Source: Bacillota bacterium | GTDB lineage: Bacteria; Bacillota; Clostridia; Lachnospirales; Cellulosilyticaceae | Direction: 5' to 3' | Assembly (NCBI GenBank): GCA_023393125.1 | Contig: JAEWMQ010000009.1 | Location: 5,101-69,100 of the forward strand | DNA: 64,000 bases | Part shown: positions 8,540 through 16,557 of the stretch, piece by piece | Layout: each line of letters opens with the position of its first letter | Position numbering within the stretch: position 1 is the stretch's first letter | Program-made: the position numbers and the translations under genes | Notes under the pieces: generated by a model | The model's input: the letters and a program-made list of their open reading frames with translations, nothing else | Database searches by the model: none | Told to the model about the DNA's origin: nothing

Positions 8540-9301
8540 CTAACCTTTAGTATATCCTAGCCTTTTTGATATCTCATTTGCTGTCTCTTTGATTAATGTA
8601 AAATGATCTGCCTTTTTATCTACAATAAACTCAGGTTCTTTTCCTCCTACACTAATAGCCGCTATAATCTGTCCTCTATAATCATAAATAGGTGCTGCTA
8701 TACAAAAAATGCCTTCTTCATGTTCTTCATTATCGATAGCATAACCTTGCTTTCTAGCTGTTTGAATCTCAGCTAATACACTTTGGGGTGATGTTAACGT
8801 CCTGTGAGTAAATGCTTGAAATGTTACTTTAGATAAATCACTTAATATTTTTTCATCCGTTTTCTGAGATAAAAGAACTTTGCCAACTCCTGATGCATAC
8901 AGTGGAATCCTTTTACCGATTTGAGAATACATATGAAATGTACTTATACTCTCTATTTTTTCTATAAATACAGCTTCATTTCCCTCTAAAATAGCCATCT
9001 GAACAGGTAAGCCTAACAGATTCACCAGTTTTCTTAAATAAGGTGCCGCTTCTGTTTTTAGCTCAATATTATTGAGTTTCATGCTACTTAATTCTACTAG
9101 TTTAAGGCCTATTTTATAGTTACTTCCTTGTCTCTCAACAAATCCTCTATTTTCTAACGTAGCTAATAAACGATGAACTGTTATTTTATTTAGCTCTAAA
9201 ATACTTTCAAATTCTTTGGGCTGCATACCTTCTGGATGCTCTGCTAAGATTTCTAAAAGTTGTAATGCACGGTCTACTGTCTGCAATGTTGCCTTAGCCA
9301 T
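8540..9301 (-). CDS. IclR family transcriptional regulator (KdgR-like)
   Basis: The 253-residue protein has an N-terminal winged helix (about 5-65; the recognition region includes ITVHRLLATLENRGFV) and a C-terminal IclR effector-binding domain (about 80-250) with the family segments YASGVGKVLLSQ and GIFCIAAPIYDYRGQIIAAISVGG. IclR regulators bind small metabolites; KdgR members respond to 2-keto-3-deoxygluconate. The neighbouring kduD makes that ligand class plausible, but this is inference. I place the start at the ATG ending at 9301; a GTG three codons earlier is possible. Confidence 0.88.
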   Translation of the reverse strand: MAKATLQTVDRALQLLEILAEHPEGMQPKEFESILELNKITVHRLLATLENRGFVERQGSNYKIGLKLVELSSMKLNNIELKTEAAPYLRKLVNLLGLPVQMAILEGNEAVFIEKIESISTFHMYSQIGKRIPLYASGVGKVLLSQKTDEKILSDLSKVTFQAFTHRTLTSPQSVLAEIQTARKQGYAIDNEEHEEGIFCIAAPIYDYRGQIIAAISVGGKEPEFIVDKKADHFTLIKETANEISKRLGYTKG

Positions 9302-9626
9302 ACATCTCACCCATCTTTCTGTCTATATTATTTAACTCCTATTATATATGAATGAATAGTATAAAACAATCTAACCTTTCATAGCCTATTCCTTCTAAAT
9401 ACGCTATTATTCCTTTCTATATTCATATTAATAAAACCTTGATTAACATGATAGGTCCTTTCCAAATTATTAAAGTACCTACTATAAATAATTTTATACT
9501 CAAAAAAAAGGTTAGCACCAACTCCCTCTTTTAATACACCATAAAGTACCATAGATAAACTTCTATGTATTATACTTTTGTATTTCATGTGGGTTTGATG
9601 ATAACCTCTTTTATTTATTACTATCT
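9302..9626. other. Intergenic stretch between kduD and the IclR gene, no gene seen
   Basis: An AT-rich 325-bp gap. One 87-codon leftward frame crosses it, but it starts inside the kduD 3' end without a properly spaced ribosome binding site and encodes nothing recognisable. I see no strong terminator; the IclR promoter may lie here. Confidence 0.5.
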
Positions 9627-10394
9627 TTATCTTGCTAGCCATCCTCCATCTACTGCTAGCGTATAACCATTAATATATTGTGCAGCGTCTGAAGCTAAAA
9701 ATACTGCAGCTCCTGCTAAGTCTTCAGGAGTCCCCCAACGTCCCGCCGGAATACGTTCTAAAATGCTTGTTTGTCTTTCTTCATCACTTCTTAGTGCTGC
9801 TGTATTATCTGTTGCCATATACCCTGGTGCAATAGCATTGATATTAATATGATGCTGTGCCCATTCATTTGCCATTGATTTTGTAATACCCATTACGGCA
9901 CTTTTACTAGCTGTATAAGAAGGTACACGAATACCACCTTGGAAAGATAGCATTGAAGCTATATTTATAATTTTTCCGCCGCTTTCTTGTAATATAAATT
10001 GCTTTGCCACTGCTTGTGATAAGAAAAATGTCGTCTTTAAATTAATATTAATAACATCATCCCAATTTTCTTCTGAAAAATCTATAGTATCTTCTCTTCT
10101 AATAATACCTGCATTGTTTACTAAAATATCTATCTTTCCAAATACCCTTAATGTTTCTTGTATAATCTGCTCTATTGGTTCTTGTGAAATTAAATTAGCC
10201 TTGATTCCTACAAATTTTCTTCCTAGAGCTTTTACTTTAGCTTCCGTTTCTGAAAGATCACTTGTTCCAACACCTACAATATCTGCGCCCGCACTAGCTA
10301 GTCCCTCTGCTATACCTTGACCTAAACCTCTTGTTGCTCCAGTTACAATTGCTACTTTACCTTCTAACGAAAATTTATCTAATATACTAGCCAT
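9627..10394 (-). CDS. kduD: 2-dehydro-3-deoxy-D-gluconate 5-dehydrogenase
   Basis: An NAD-dependent short-chain dehydrogenase interconverting 3-deoxy-D-glycero-2,5-hexodiulosonate and 2-keto-3-deoxygluconate in pectin/hexuronate breakdown. The 255-residue protein has TGATRGLG (cofactor), NNAG, a Ser in IASMLSFQGGIRVPSY and the YTASK Tyr/Lys pair. The run from IINIASMLSF to the C-terminal VDGGWLAR is characteristic of KduD among SDRs. The start is the ATG at 10394, 7 nt after GGAGGG. No other pectin genes are in the window; the adjacent IclR-family regulator is the likely control. Confidence 0.93.
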   Translation of the reverse strand: MASILDKFSLEGKVAIVTGATRGLGQGIAEGLASAGADIVGVGTSDLSETEAKVKALGRKFVGIKANLISQEPIEQIIQETLRVFGKIDILVNNAGIIRREDTIDFSEENWDDVININLKTTFFLSQAVAKQFILQESGGKIINIASMLSFQGGIRVPSYTASKSAVMGITKSMANEWAQHHININAIAPGYMATDNTAALRSDEERQTSILERIPAGRWGTPEDLAGAAVFLASDAAQYINGYTLAVDGGWLAR

Positions 10395-10471
10395 CCTATA
10401 TCCCTCCACCATTAATTATCTTCTATATTTTTTTTGAAATTAATCTATCTTAACGCTTTTTGTTTCATTAT

Positions 10472-10509
10472 ATGTAATTACATTTCTTATAAAGTAATAA
10501 TATTACTTT
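10472..10509. promoter_or_regulatory. Palindrome pair upstream of kduD (possible operators)
   Basis: ATGTAATTACAT (10472-10483) is a perfect 12-bp palindrome. AAAGTAAT (10491-10498) and ATTACTTT (10502-10509) form a perfect 8-bp inverted repeat with a 3-bp spacer. They lie 78-115 bp ahead of the kduD start, where an IclR-type repressor could act. The remaining 10395-10799 gap is AT-rich and shows no gene. Assigning them to the IclR protein is inference, as AT-rich palindromes also occur by chance. Confidence 0.4.
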
Positions 10510-10799
10510 TATTTCTAAACGTCAACACTATTTCATTAAATATTTTTTTAACGATGTCTCTTGACTATCAACGAGTTAGTTAAGCTTATATCAATCCTTT
10601 AACCTGATACATTTATTCCTTTCTAATATAAATAAAAAGTACTATTTCCTTTAAATATGACTCAAATACAGACTTATTGTTAGAATAAAAAATGATTTTG
10701 TATTTTATGTAGATAATTTCATATTTAAGAATACGTGAATTCGCCTAATTATTTACAGCTCATATGCTACACTTAAAAAAAATGTTAGGAGATCTACAA

Positions 10800-11399
10800 A
10801 TGAAAAAAATAAATAAACTTACACCCTGCACTTTTTTATTACTTCTTTGTTGCATAATCTGTATTTTACTGGCTTATCCTGGGCTTAATACCTTAGAAGC
10901 AGCTACTTCTCAGCAATCCATTAGTTTAGAAAATCTAGCAATGAAGCAAAAAAATTTAGAAACTACGCTACAAGACTTAAATCTAGGCCTAGCAGAAATC
11001 TCTAATAGCCTCAATTCTTATAATCAGAGATTTGCCACTTTAGAAACTGACCTAGCTACTACACAAAAACTGCTAGTGTCTTACTATATGGATAAATTAT
11101 CAGACCCTAATTATGTTACTACTTATAATACAGATTACGTATGGTATACTGCAGCAGAAGCTCTTGGAGAATTAGGGAAACCTGCTATTCCTTCTCTTAT
11201 TAAGCGCCTAGATACTACTAATGCATATGAGCGATCTCTTGTATTTTACGCACTTCTTCTAGCCTCTCAAGCTGAAAATGTAAAAGCCTTTTCAGGAAAT
11301 GATTATATTCATACTTATCTAGACTTCGACACTGCCAATCATGATTCTCAAAAAAAGATAGCTCTTGAGTGGTGGGAAAAATATAAAAGTCACTTTTAA
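10800..11399 (+). CDS. Secreted or anchored protein with coiled coil and HEAT-like region
   Basis: A 199-residue protein I cannot name. Residues 1-35 form a signal peptide: Lys-rich start, hydrophobic core FLLLLCCIICILLAY, and a likely cleavage after LEAA. Residues about 38-90 contain heptad-like leucines suggesting a coiled coil. From about 110 on, AAEALGELGKPAIPSLIKRL is a typical HEAT-like unit, followed by a second helical pair. AGGAG 7 nt before the ATG at 10800 decides the start over a frame 12 codons longer. It is flanked by its own terminator. It probably acts outside the membrane as a protein-interaction module. Confidence 0.75.
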   Translation: MKKINKLTPCTFLLLLCCIICILLAYPGLNTLEAATSQQSISLENLAMKQKNLETTLQDLNLGLAEISNSLNSYNQRFATLETDLATTQKLLVSYYMDKLSDPNYVTTYNTDYVWYTAAEALGELGKPAIPSLIKRLDTTNAYERSLVFYALLLASQAENVKAFSGNDYIHTYLDFDTANHDSQKKIALEWWEKYKSHF

Positions 11400-11409
11400 T
11401 ACAGATACT

Positions 11410-11450
11410 AAAAAGAGATATATTTCTTATTAAGAGATATATCTTTTTTA
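11410..11450 (+). terminator. Terminator after the secreted protein gene
   Basis: AAAAAGAGATATA and TATATCTTTTTT arms form a stem ending in T6, 10 nt after the stop codon. Confidence 0.75.
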
Positions 11451-11546
11451 ATGATCTATTTTAATTACCTTTTTCACATAAAATCATCCAGTCCTTTCAG
11501 TTATTCTATAATAATGTACAAACTTGCCAAAATATTTATTTTTATA

Positions 11547-11575
11547 TTGTGTTTTTGTCTTTAAAATAATATAAT
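11547..11575 (+). promoter_or_regulatory. Promoter of guaB
   Basis: TTGTGT (11547-11552) and TATAAT (11570-11575), 17-bp spacer, 35 bp before the guaB start codon. Confidence 0.6.
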
Positions 11576-11609
11576 ATTCACTAAACTTAATGATAAGGAG
11601 CAATTTAAA

Positions 11610-13118
11610 ATGGCATATTATTGTGAAGAACCTTCTCGTACCTTTAGCGAATATCTTCTCATTCCTGGGTATTCTTCAGCAGAGTGCACGACTAAAAATG
11701 TAAGCTTAAAAACCCCTCTTACTAAATTCAAAAAAGGTGAAACTCCAACTATTTCTCTGAATATTCCCCTTGTATCTGCTATTATGCAATCCGTTTCTGA
11801 TGATAGAATGGCTGTTGCTTTAGCAAAGGAAGGTGGAATCTCTTTTATTTACGGATCACAGTCTATAGAAAATGAAGCAGCTATGGTAAGACGTGTTAAA
11901 AGTTATAAAGCAGGCTTTGTAGAAAGTATTTCGAATCTCAAACCAGATCAAACCTTGGCAGATATTTTAGCACTTAAAGAAAAAACCGGACATTCTACAG
12001 TAGCTATTACAGACGATGGTACTGCCAATGGGAAGTTAGTAGGTCTAATTACAAGCCGTGATTATCGTGTAAGCCGTATGGAACCTAATACGCCTATTAG
12101 TAGCTTTATGAGACCTTTTAGCGAACTCATATATGGTCACGAAGGTATTACCCTTTCTGAGGCTAATAATATGCTTTGGGATCATAAGCTTAATGTCCTT
12201 CCTATTATAAGTAAGGAGCAAAGATTACTTTACTTCGTATTTAGAAAAGACTATGATTCACACAAAGAAAATCCCAATGAACTCTTGGATGCTTCCAAAC
12301 GTTACATAGTAGGTGCTGGTATTAATACCCGTGATTATGAAGAACGTATCCCTGCTCTTATAGAAGCTGGCGCAGATGTATTGTGTATTGACTCTTCAGA
12401 AGGTTTCTCTGAATGGCAAGCACGCACCTTACAATTTGTTCGTGAAAAATATGGCGATACTGTTAAAATTGGTGCTGGTAATGTAGTTGATAAGGAAGGC
12501 TTCCTCTTTTTAGCTAAAGCAGGCGCTGACTTTATTAAGGTAGGTATTGGTGGTGGATCTATCTGTATTACTCGTGAACAAAAAGGTATTGGTCGTGGTC
12601 AAGCTACTGCTGTTATTGAAGTTGCTAAGGCTAGAGATGAATACTTTGAGGAAACAGGTATCTATATTCCTATTTGTTCAGATGGTGGTATTGTTCATGA
12701 TTATCATGTTACCTTAGCTCTAGCTATGGGCTCTGACTTTATTATGCTAGGCCGTTACTTCTCCCGTTTTGACGAAAGTCCAACAAATAAAGTTAATATC
12801 AATGGTAACTATATGAAAGAATATTGGGGCGAAGGTTCTGCAAGAGCTAGAAACTGGCAACGCTATGATATGGGAGGAGATAGCAAACTTTCCTTCGAAG
12901 AAGGCGTTGACTCTTATGTACCTTATGCAGGTAGCCTTAAAGATAATGTAGGTCTTACTCTTAATAAAGTAAAATCTACTATGTGTAACTGTGGTGTACT
13001 TACTATTCCCGACCTTCAAAAAAATGCTAAAATCACCCTTGTTTCCAACACAAGTATTATTGAAGGCGGCGCCCACGATGTTCTTCTTAAAGATCAGCAT
13101 CGTTTTCCTGTTAAATAA
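11610..13118 (+). CDS. guaB: IMP dehydrogenase (divergent clade)
   Basis: It oxidises IMP to XMP with NAD+, committing purine to guanine nucleotides. The 502-residue barrel carries a CBS-pair insertion (about 100-220). The catalytic loop is GIGGGSICITRE with Cys319, and the mobile flap has the Arg418-Tyr419 dyad that separates IMPDH from GMP reductase. The loop differs from the common bacterial GIGPGSICTTR and, with SICIT followed by GRGQATAV, looks closer to eukaryotic IMPDH loops. The N-terminal stretch also departs from the usual bacterial start. It has its own promoter and a good Shine-Dalgarno (AAGGAG). Confidence 0.9.
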   Translation: MAYYCEEPSRTFSEYLLIPGYSSAECTTKNVSLKTPLTKFKKGETPTISLNIPLVSAIMQSVSDDRMAVALAKEGGISFIYGSQSIENEAAMVRRVKSYKAGFVESISNLKPDQTLADILALKEKTGHSTVAITDDGTANGKLVGLITSRDYRVSRMEPNTPISSFMRPFSELIYGHEGITLSEANNMLWDHKLNVLPIISKEQRLLYFVFRKDYDSHKENPNELLDASKRYIVGAGINTRDYEERIPALIEAGADVLCIDSSEGFSEWQARTLQFVREKYGDTVKIGAGNVVDKEGFLFLAKAGADFIKVGIGGGSICITREQKGIGRGQATAVIEVAKARDEYFEETGIYIPICSDGGIVHDYHVTLALAMGSDFIMLGRYFSRFDESPTNKVNINGNYMKEYWGEGSARARNWQRYDMGGDSKLSFEEGVDSYVPYAGSLKDNVGLTLNKVKSTMCNCGVLTIPDLQKNAKITLVSNTSIIEGGAHDVLLKDQHRFPVK

Positions 13119-13204
13119 CTAACAGCTCTCTTATTGTAGAATAGGAAAGTAAAAATTTGTACTTGTAAGCACAGTCTAGCTTGCCTAGATACATAACATA
13201 AAAC

Positions 13205-13240
13205 AAGGAGGCCTAAGCTAATACTTAGACCTCCTTATTT
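13205..13240. terminator. Bidirectional terminator between guaB and the CAP gene
   Basis: AAGGAGGCCTAAG (13205-13217) pairs with CTTAGACCTCCTT (13224-13236) with one interior mismatch. T-rich tails follow on both strands, serving the convergent genes. Confidence 0.8.
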
Positions 13241-13260
13241 TATACTTTTAATGATATTGT

Positions 13261-14160
13261 CTATTTACCAATAAACATTTGTGTCCAGTAGTTTCCGTCT
13301 GCCTCATAACCAATACCAATATGAGTATAGTTAGCATTTAAAATATTGGCTCTATGTCCTGAACTATTCATCCAGCCTTGTACAACTTGCTCTGGTGTTT
13401 GATATCCTTGTGCGATATTTTCTCCAGCACTTTTATAACTAATGCCGTATTTCTTTAACATTTCAAATGGTGTTCCATAAGTTGGGCTTGTATGACTAAA
13501 ATAATTATTTTTGCTCATATCTTGTGATTTAAGACGTGCCACATTTCTTACACTTTCATCCATTTCAAGTGGTTGTAAGCCTTGTTTTGCTCTTTCTGCA
13601 TTTACAAGTTCTAATACTTTATTCTCATAAGCTGTTTGTGTGCTTACATCAGTATCTGTAGTAGAGTCATTTCCTGTGTTTGTATCATTATTAGTTCCGT
13701 TATCAGTTCCTGTACTAGTATCATTGTTTGTTCCGTTATCAGTTCCTGTATTGGTACCATTGTTTATATCACAATCAGTTCCTGTAGTGATATCATTGTT
13801 TGTTCCATTATTAGTTCCTATATTACTACCATTGTTTATTTCGCAATCAGTTCCTGTAGTGATATCATTGTTTGTTCCATTATTAGTCCCTGTGTTTGTA
13901 CCATTGTTTATTTCGCAATCAGTTCCTGTAATGATATCATTACTTGTTTCTTTATCTGTTTCTACGTTTGTATTATTGTTTGGCTTTTGTGGTTTGTTTT
14001 GTGGTTTAGTAGATGTTCCTGGTTTGTAGCTCTCTTGATTATGAGGACGCTTACCTCCTGGTCTATGGCTTTTTGCATATAAAGAAGAGCTTGATCCTAA
14101 GATAGTTGCTCCAATAAGTGCTAATGTCATTGCTTTTGTAACTAATTTTTTTGATTTCAT
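13261..14160 (-). CDS. Secreted CAP/SCP-domain protein with Asn/Thr-rich repeat linker
   Basis: The 299-residue protein begins with a signal peptide (1-29, ending in SLYAKS). A Pro/Lys/Asn stretch (30-65) leads into a linker (about 66-172) built of imperfect units of the GTNNGTNND and ITTGTDCEINN types. A C-terminal CAP domain (about 178-299) of the YkwD kind follows, with HTSPTYGTPFEML, AGENIAQGY, HRANILNANYTHIGIG and YWTQMF. Bacterial CAP proteins are extracellular; their biochemical role is mostly unresolved. The linker cysteines (TDCEIN, TDCDIN) recur three times and are odd in an otherwise disordered region. GAGGAG precedes the ATG. Confidence 0.9.
   Translation of the reverse strand: MKSKKLVTKAMTLALIGATILGSSSSLYAKSHRPGGKRPHNQESYKPGTSTKPQNKPQKPNNNTNVETDKETSNDIITGTDCEINNGTNTGTNNGTNNDITTGTDCEINNGSNIGTNNGTNNDITTGTDCDINNGTNTGTDNGTNNDTSTGTDNGTNNDTNTGNDSTTDTDVSTQTAYENKVLELVNAERAKQGLQPLEMDESVRNVARLKSQDMSKNNYFSHTSPTYGTPFEMLKKYGISYKSAGENIAQGYQTPEQVVQGWMNSSGHRANILNANYTHIGIGYEADGNYWTQMFIGK
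13660..13965 (-). repeat. In-gene tandem repeats encoding the Asn/Thr linker
   Basis: Imperfect repeats of about 57-60 bp (units containing GTTTGTTCCATTATTAGT and GTTTATTTCGCAATCAGTTC on the plus strand) recur at roughly 13740, 13800, 13860 and 13920, with shorter units around 13685-13740. Copy number could vary by slippage without breaking the frame, because the units are multiples of three. Confidence 0.75.
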
Positions 14161-14361
14161 GTTTTTTCTCCTCTTATCGTTGGTCTCAATTTGGATTCAA
14201 AGTTATTACATTTTGTTTAACTCATGTAACAACTCTGTAATATTTATTATACATGATTTCGTTATATTTTCAACCTTTATTGGCTTCCTATTAATTCCAT
14301 CCAGCATTCTTTGTTACACATTTATTACAAAGCATAATCACAATTCACCTAAAAAAGCACA

Positions 14362-14394
14362 AAAAAAGACGCCGGGAGTAGCGGCGTCTTTTTT
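14362..14394 (-). terminator. Terminator of glnN
   Basis: AAAAAAGACGCCG (14362-14374) pairs perfectly with CGGCGTCTTTTTT (14382-14394). The stem and T-run work on the minus strand 15 nt after the glnN stop. Confidence 0.9.
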
Positions 14395-14409
14395 GGAGTA
14401 TCTATGTGA

Positions 14410-16497
14410 TTATACGTAGAAGAGTAGGTCTACGTATGTTGGAAATGGCCAAGCTATTGAAGCTACCATTGTCTCTAGTTCATCAGCTACTACTCTAAGA
14501 GTTTGCATTGCTTCAAATACATATTCTCTATAATATTTAGCTGATTCAATAGCGTCTTCATAGTTTTTAGCTTCGAGTAATACTTTTTCCAGCTCTTCAA
14601 TTTTGCTCATTAATGACTCTGTAAGATTTGATAATTTAGTAGCATAGCTCACTTCTTTCTCTACACTTACATTTAAGCCAAGCTCTTGTTTAACTTTAAG
14701 TGTTTCAAATACTTCTTTGTTGTATTTAAGCACAGCTGGTAAAATTTCTTTTTGTGCCATGTCTAGCATTGTTAATGCTTCTATATTAATTGTTTTAGCA
14801 TAACCTTCTAATAAGATTTCACAACGTGATTTAACTTCTGTTGCTGTGAAAATACCATGTTTTTCAAAGAGTTTAATACTCTTTTCCATTCCAAATCTAG
14901 GAATAGCATCCACTGATGTTTTAAGATTAAGAAGACCTCTTCTTTCTGCTTCTTGTACCCATTCATCACTGTAGTTATTACCATTGAAAATAATTCTCTT
15001 ATGTTCTTTCATCGTTTCTTTCACAATTGCCATCACTTCAGCTTCAAGGTCTGTAGCTTGTTCTAATCTATCTGCAAATTGCTCAAGCACTTCTGCTACA
15101 CTTGTATTAAGTACAATGTTTGGCCCTGAAATAGATACTGCTGAACCTAAGCTACGGAACTCAAATTTATTACCTGTGAAAGCAAATGGAGATGTTCTAT
15201 TACGATCAGTTGTATCCTTTACAAATCTAGGAAGTGCAGATACACCTGTTTCCATAAAGCATTTAGCTGTTTCATTAGCTGCTTCACCTTTTTCAATACA
15301 TTCTAAGATGTTAGTAAGCTCATCACCTAAAAACATAGAAATAATTGCTGGAGGTGCTTCATTAGCTCCCAGTCTATGATCATTGCCTGCACTAGCAACA
15401 GATACCCTTAAAAGGTCTGCGTATTCATCTACTGCTTTAATAATAGCAGCTAAGAATAATAAAAACTGAGTATTATCCTTTGGTGATTTACCTGGTTCAA
15501 GGAGGTTTTCTCCTTCACTTGTAGACATTGACCAGTTATTGTGTTTACCAGAACCATTAACACCTGCAAATGGTTTTTCATGAAGTAAGCATACAAGGCC
15601 ATGTCTTTCTGCTACCTTTTTCATCATTTCCATTGTTAATTGGTTATGATCTGTTGCAATATTAGTTGTACCGAAGATAGGCGCTAATTCATGTTGCGCT
15701 GGTGCAACTTCGTTGTGTTTCGTTTTAGCTAAAATACCTAATTTCCAAAGTTCATTATCTAAGTCTTTCATATACTCAGATACTCTAGTTCTGATATTAC
15801 CAAAGTAATGATCTTCTAATTCTTGCCCTTTTGCTGGTTTAGCTCCAAAAAGTGTTCTACCTGTTAAAATAAGGTCTTTACGCTTTGCATACATTGCTTT
15901 ATCTACTAAGAAATATTCTTGCTCTGGCCCAACAGTTGTTGTTACTCTCGTTACTGATTTACCAAATACATTAAGAATTCTAATTGCTTGTTTGTTAAGG
16001 GTTTCCATTGAACGAAGAAGAGGTGTTTTCTTATCAAGCACTTCACCACCATATGATCCAAAAGCCGTTGGAATGTATAAAGTATCGTCCTTTACAAATG
16101 CATAAGATGTTGGATCCCAAGTTGTATATCCACGAGCTTCAAATGTTGCACGAAGACCACCTGATGGGAATGAAGAAGCATCAGGTTCACCTTTAATAAG
16201 CTCTTTCCCTGAAAACTCTAAAATAACCTTGCCATCTGCAGTTGGTGAAATAAATGCATCATGCTTTTCTGCTGTGATACCTGTCATTGGTTGGAACCAG
16301 TGTGTATAATGTGTAGCACCTTTCTCAACTGCCCAATCTTTCATAGCCGCCGCTACTACATCAGCAATATCTTTACTAAGTTCTTTACCCTCTGCCATTG
16401 TCTTCTTTAATGCTTTAAAGGTGTTTTTTGGTAATCTTTCTTGCATAACTGTTTCATTAAATACATTACATCCAAAAATTTCACTTACATTTGCCAT
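14410..16497 (-). CDS. glnN: Glutamine synthetase type III
   Basis: It makes glutamine from glutamate, ammonia and ATP. At 695 residues it has GSIII length, about 250 longer than GSI, and carries GSIII signatures: the N-terminal THWFQPMTGITAEKHDAF, GPEQEYFLVD near 200, and the catalytic NDHRLGANEAPPA and FRSLGSA segments. GSIII enzymes are dodecamers and are not adenylylated. GAGGAGG precedes the ATG. It starts 60 nt after aspS2 with no clear terminator between, so it may be the last gene of the gatCAB-aspS2 transcript. A second, GSI-type enzyme is encoded at 28 kb. Confidence 0.96.
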   Translation of the reverse strand: MANVSEIFGCNVFNETVMQERLPKNTFKALKKTMAEGKELSKDIADVVAAAMKDWAVEKGATHYTHWFQPMTGITAEKHDAFISPTADGKVILEFSGKELIKGEPDASSFPSGGLRATFEARGYTTWDPTSYAFVKDDTLYIPTAFGSYGGEVLDKKTPLLRSMETLNKQAIRILNVFGKSVTRVTTTVGPEQEYFLVDKAMYAKRKDLILTGRTLFGAKPAKGQELEDHYFGNIRTRVSEYMKDLDNELWKLGILAKTKHNEVAPAQHELAPIFGTTNIATDHNQLTMEMMKKVAERHGLVCLLHEKPFAGVNGSGKHNNWSMSTSEGENLLEPGKSPKDNTQFLLFLAAIIKAVDEYADLLRVSVASAGNDHRLGANEAPPAIISMFLGDELTNILECIEKGEAANETAKCFMETGVSALPRFVKDTTDRNRTSPFAFTGNKFEFRSLGSAVSISGPNIVLNTSVAEVLEQFADRLEQATDLEAEVMAIVKETMKEHKRIIFNGNNYSDEWVQEAERRGLLNLKTSVDAIPRFGMEKSIKLFEKHGIFTATEVKSRCEILLEGYAKTINIEALTMLDMAQKEILPAVLKYNKEVFETLKVKQELGLNVSVEKEVSYATKLSNLTESLMSKIEELEKVLLEAKNYEDAIESAKYYREYVFEAMQTLRVVADELETMVASIAWPFPTYVDLLFYV

Positions 16498-16557
16498 ACT
16501 AAATTCCTCCTCAAATATCTTTTTATATTATTTTTTACTTGATATCACTATTTCCTG

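Noticed and set aside
9379..9642. 87-codon leftward frame after kduD
   Set aside because: It starts inside the kduD 3' end in another frame, with no spaced ribosome binding site, and its product has no recognisable feature.
13660..13965. CRISPR array
   Set aside because: The repeats are in-frame coding units without unique spacers, and no cas genes are nearby.
13636..14082. Two rightward frames opposite the CAP gene linker
   Set aside because: They are the antisense of the in-gene repeats, rich in Val/Ser/Ile from reading GTN codons backwards.
14159..14419. 86-codon frame between the CAP gene and glnN
   Set aside because: No ribosome binding site; it reads through the glnN terminator hairpin.
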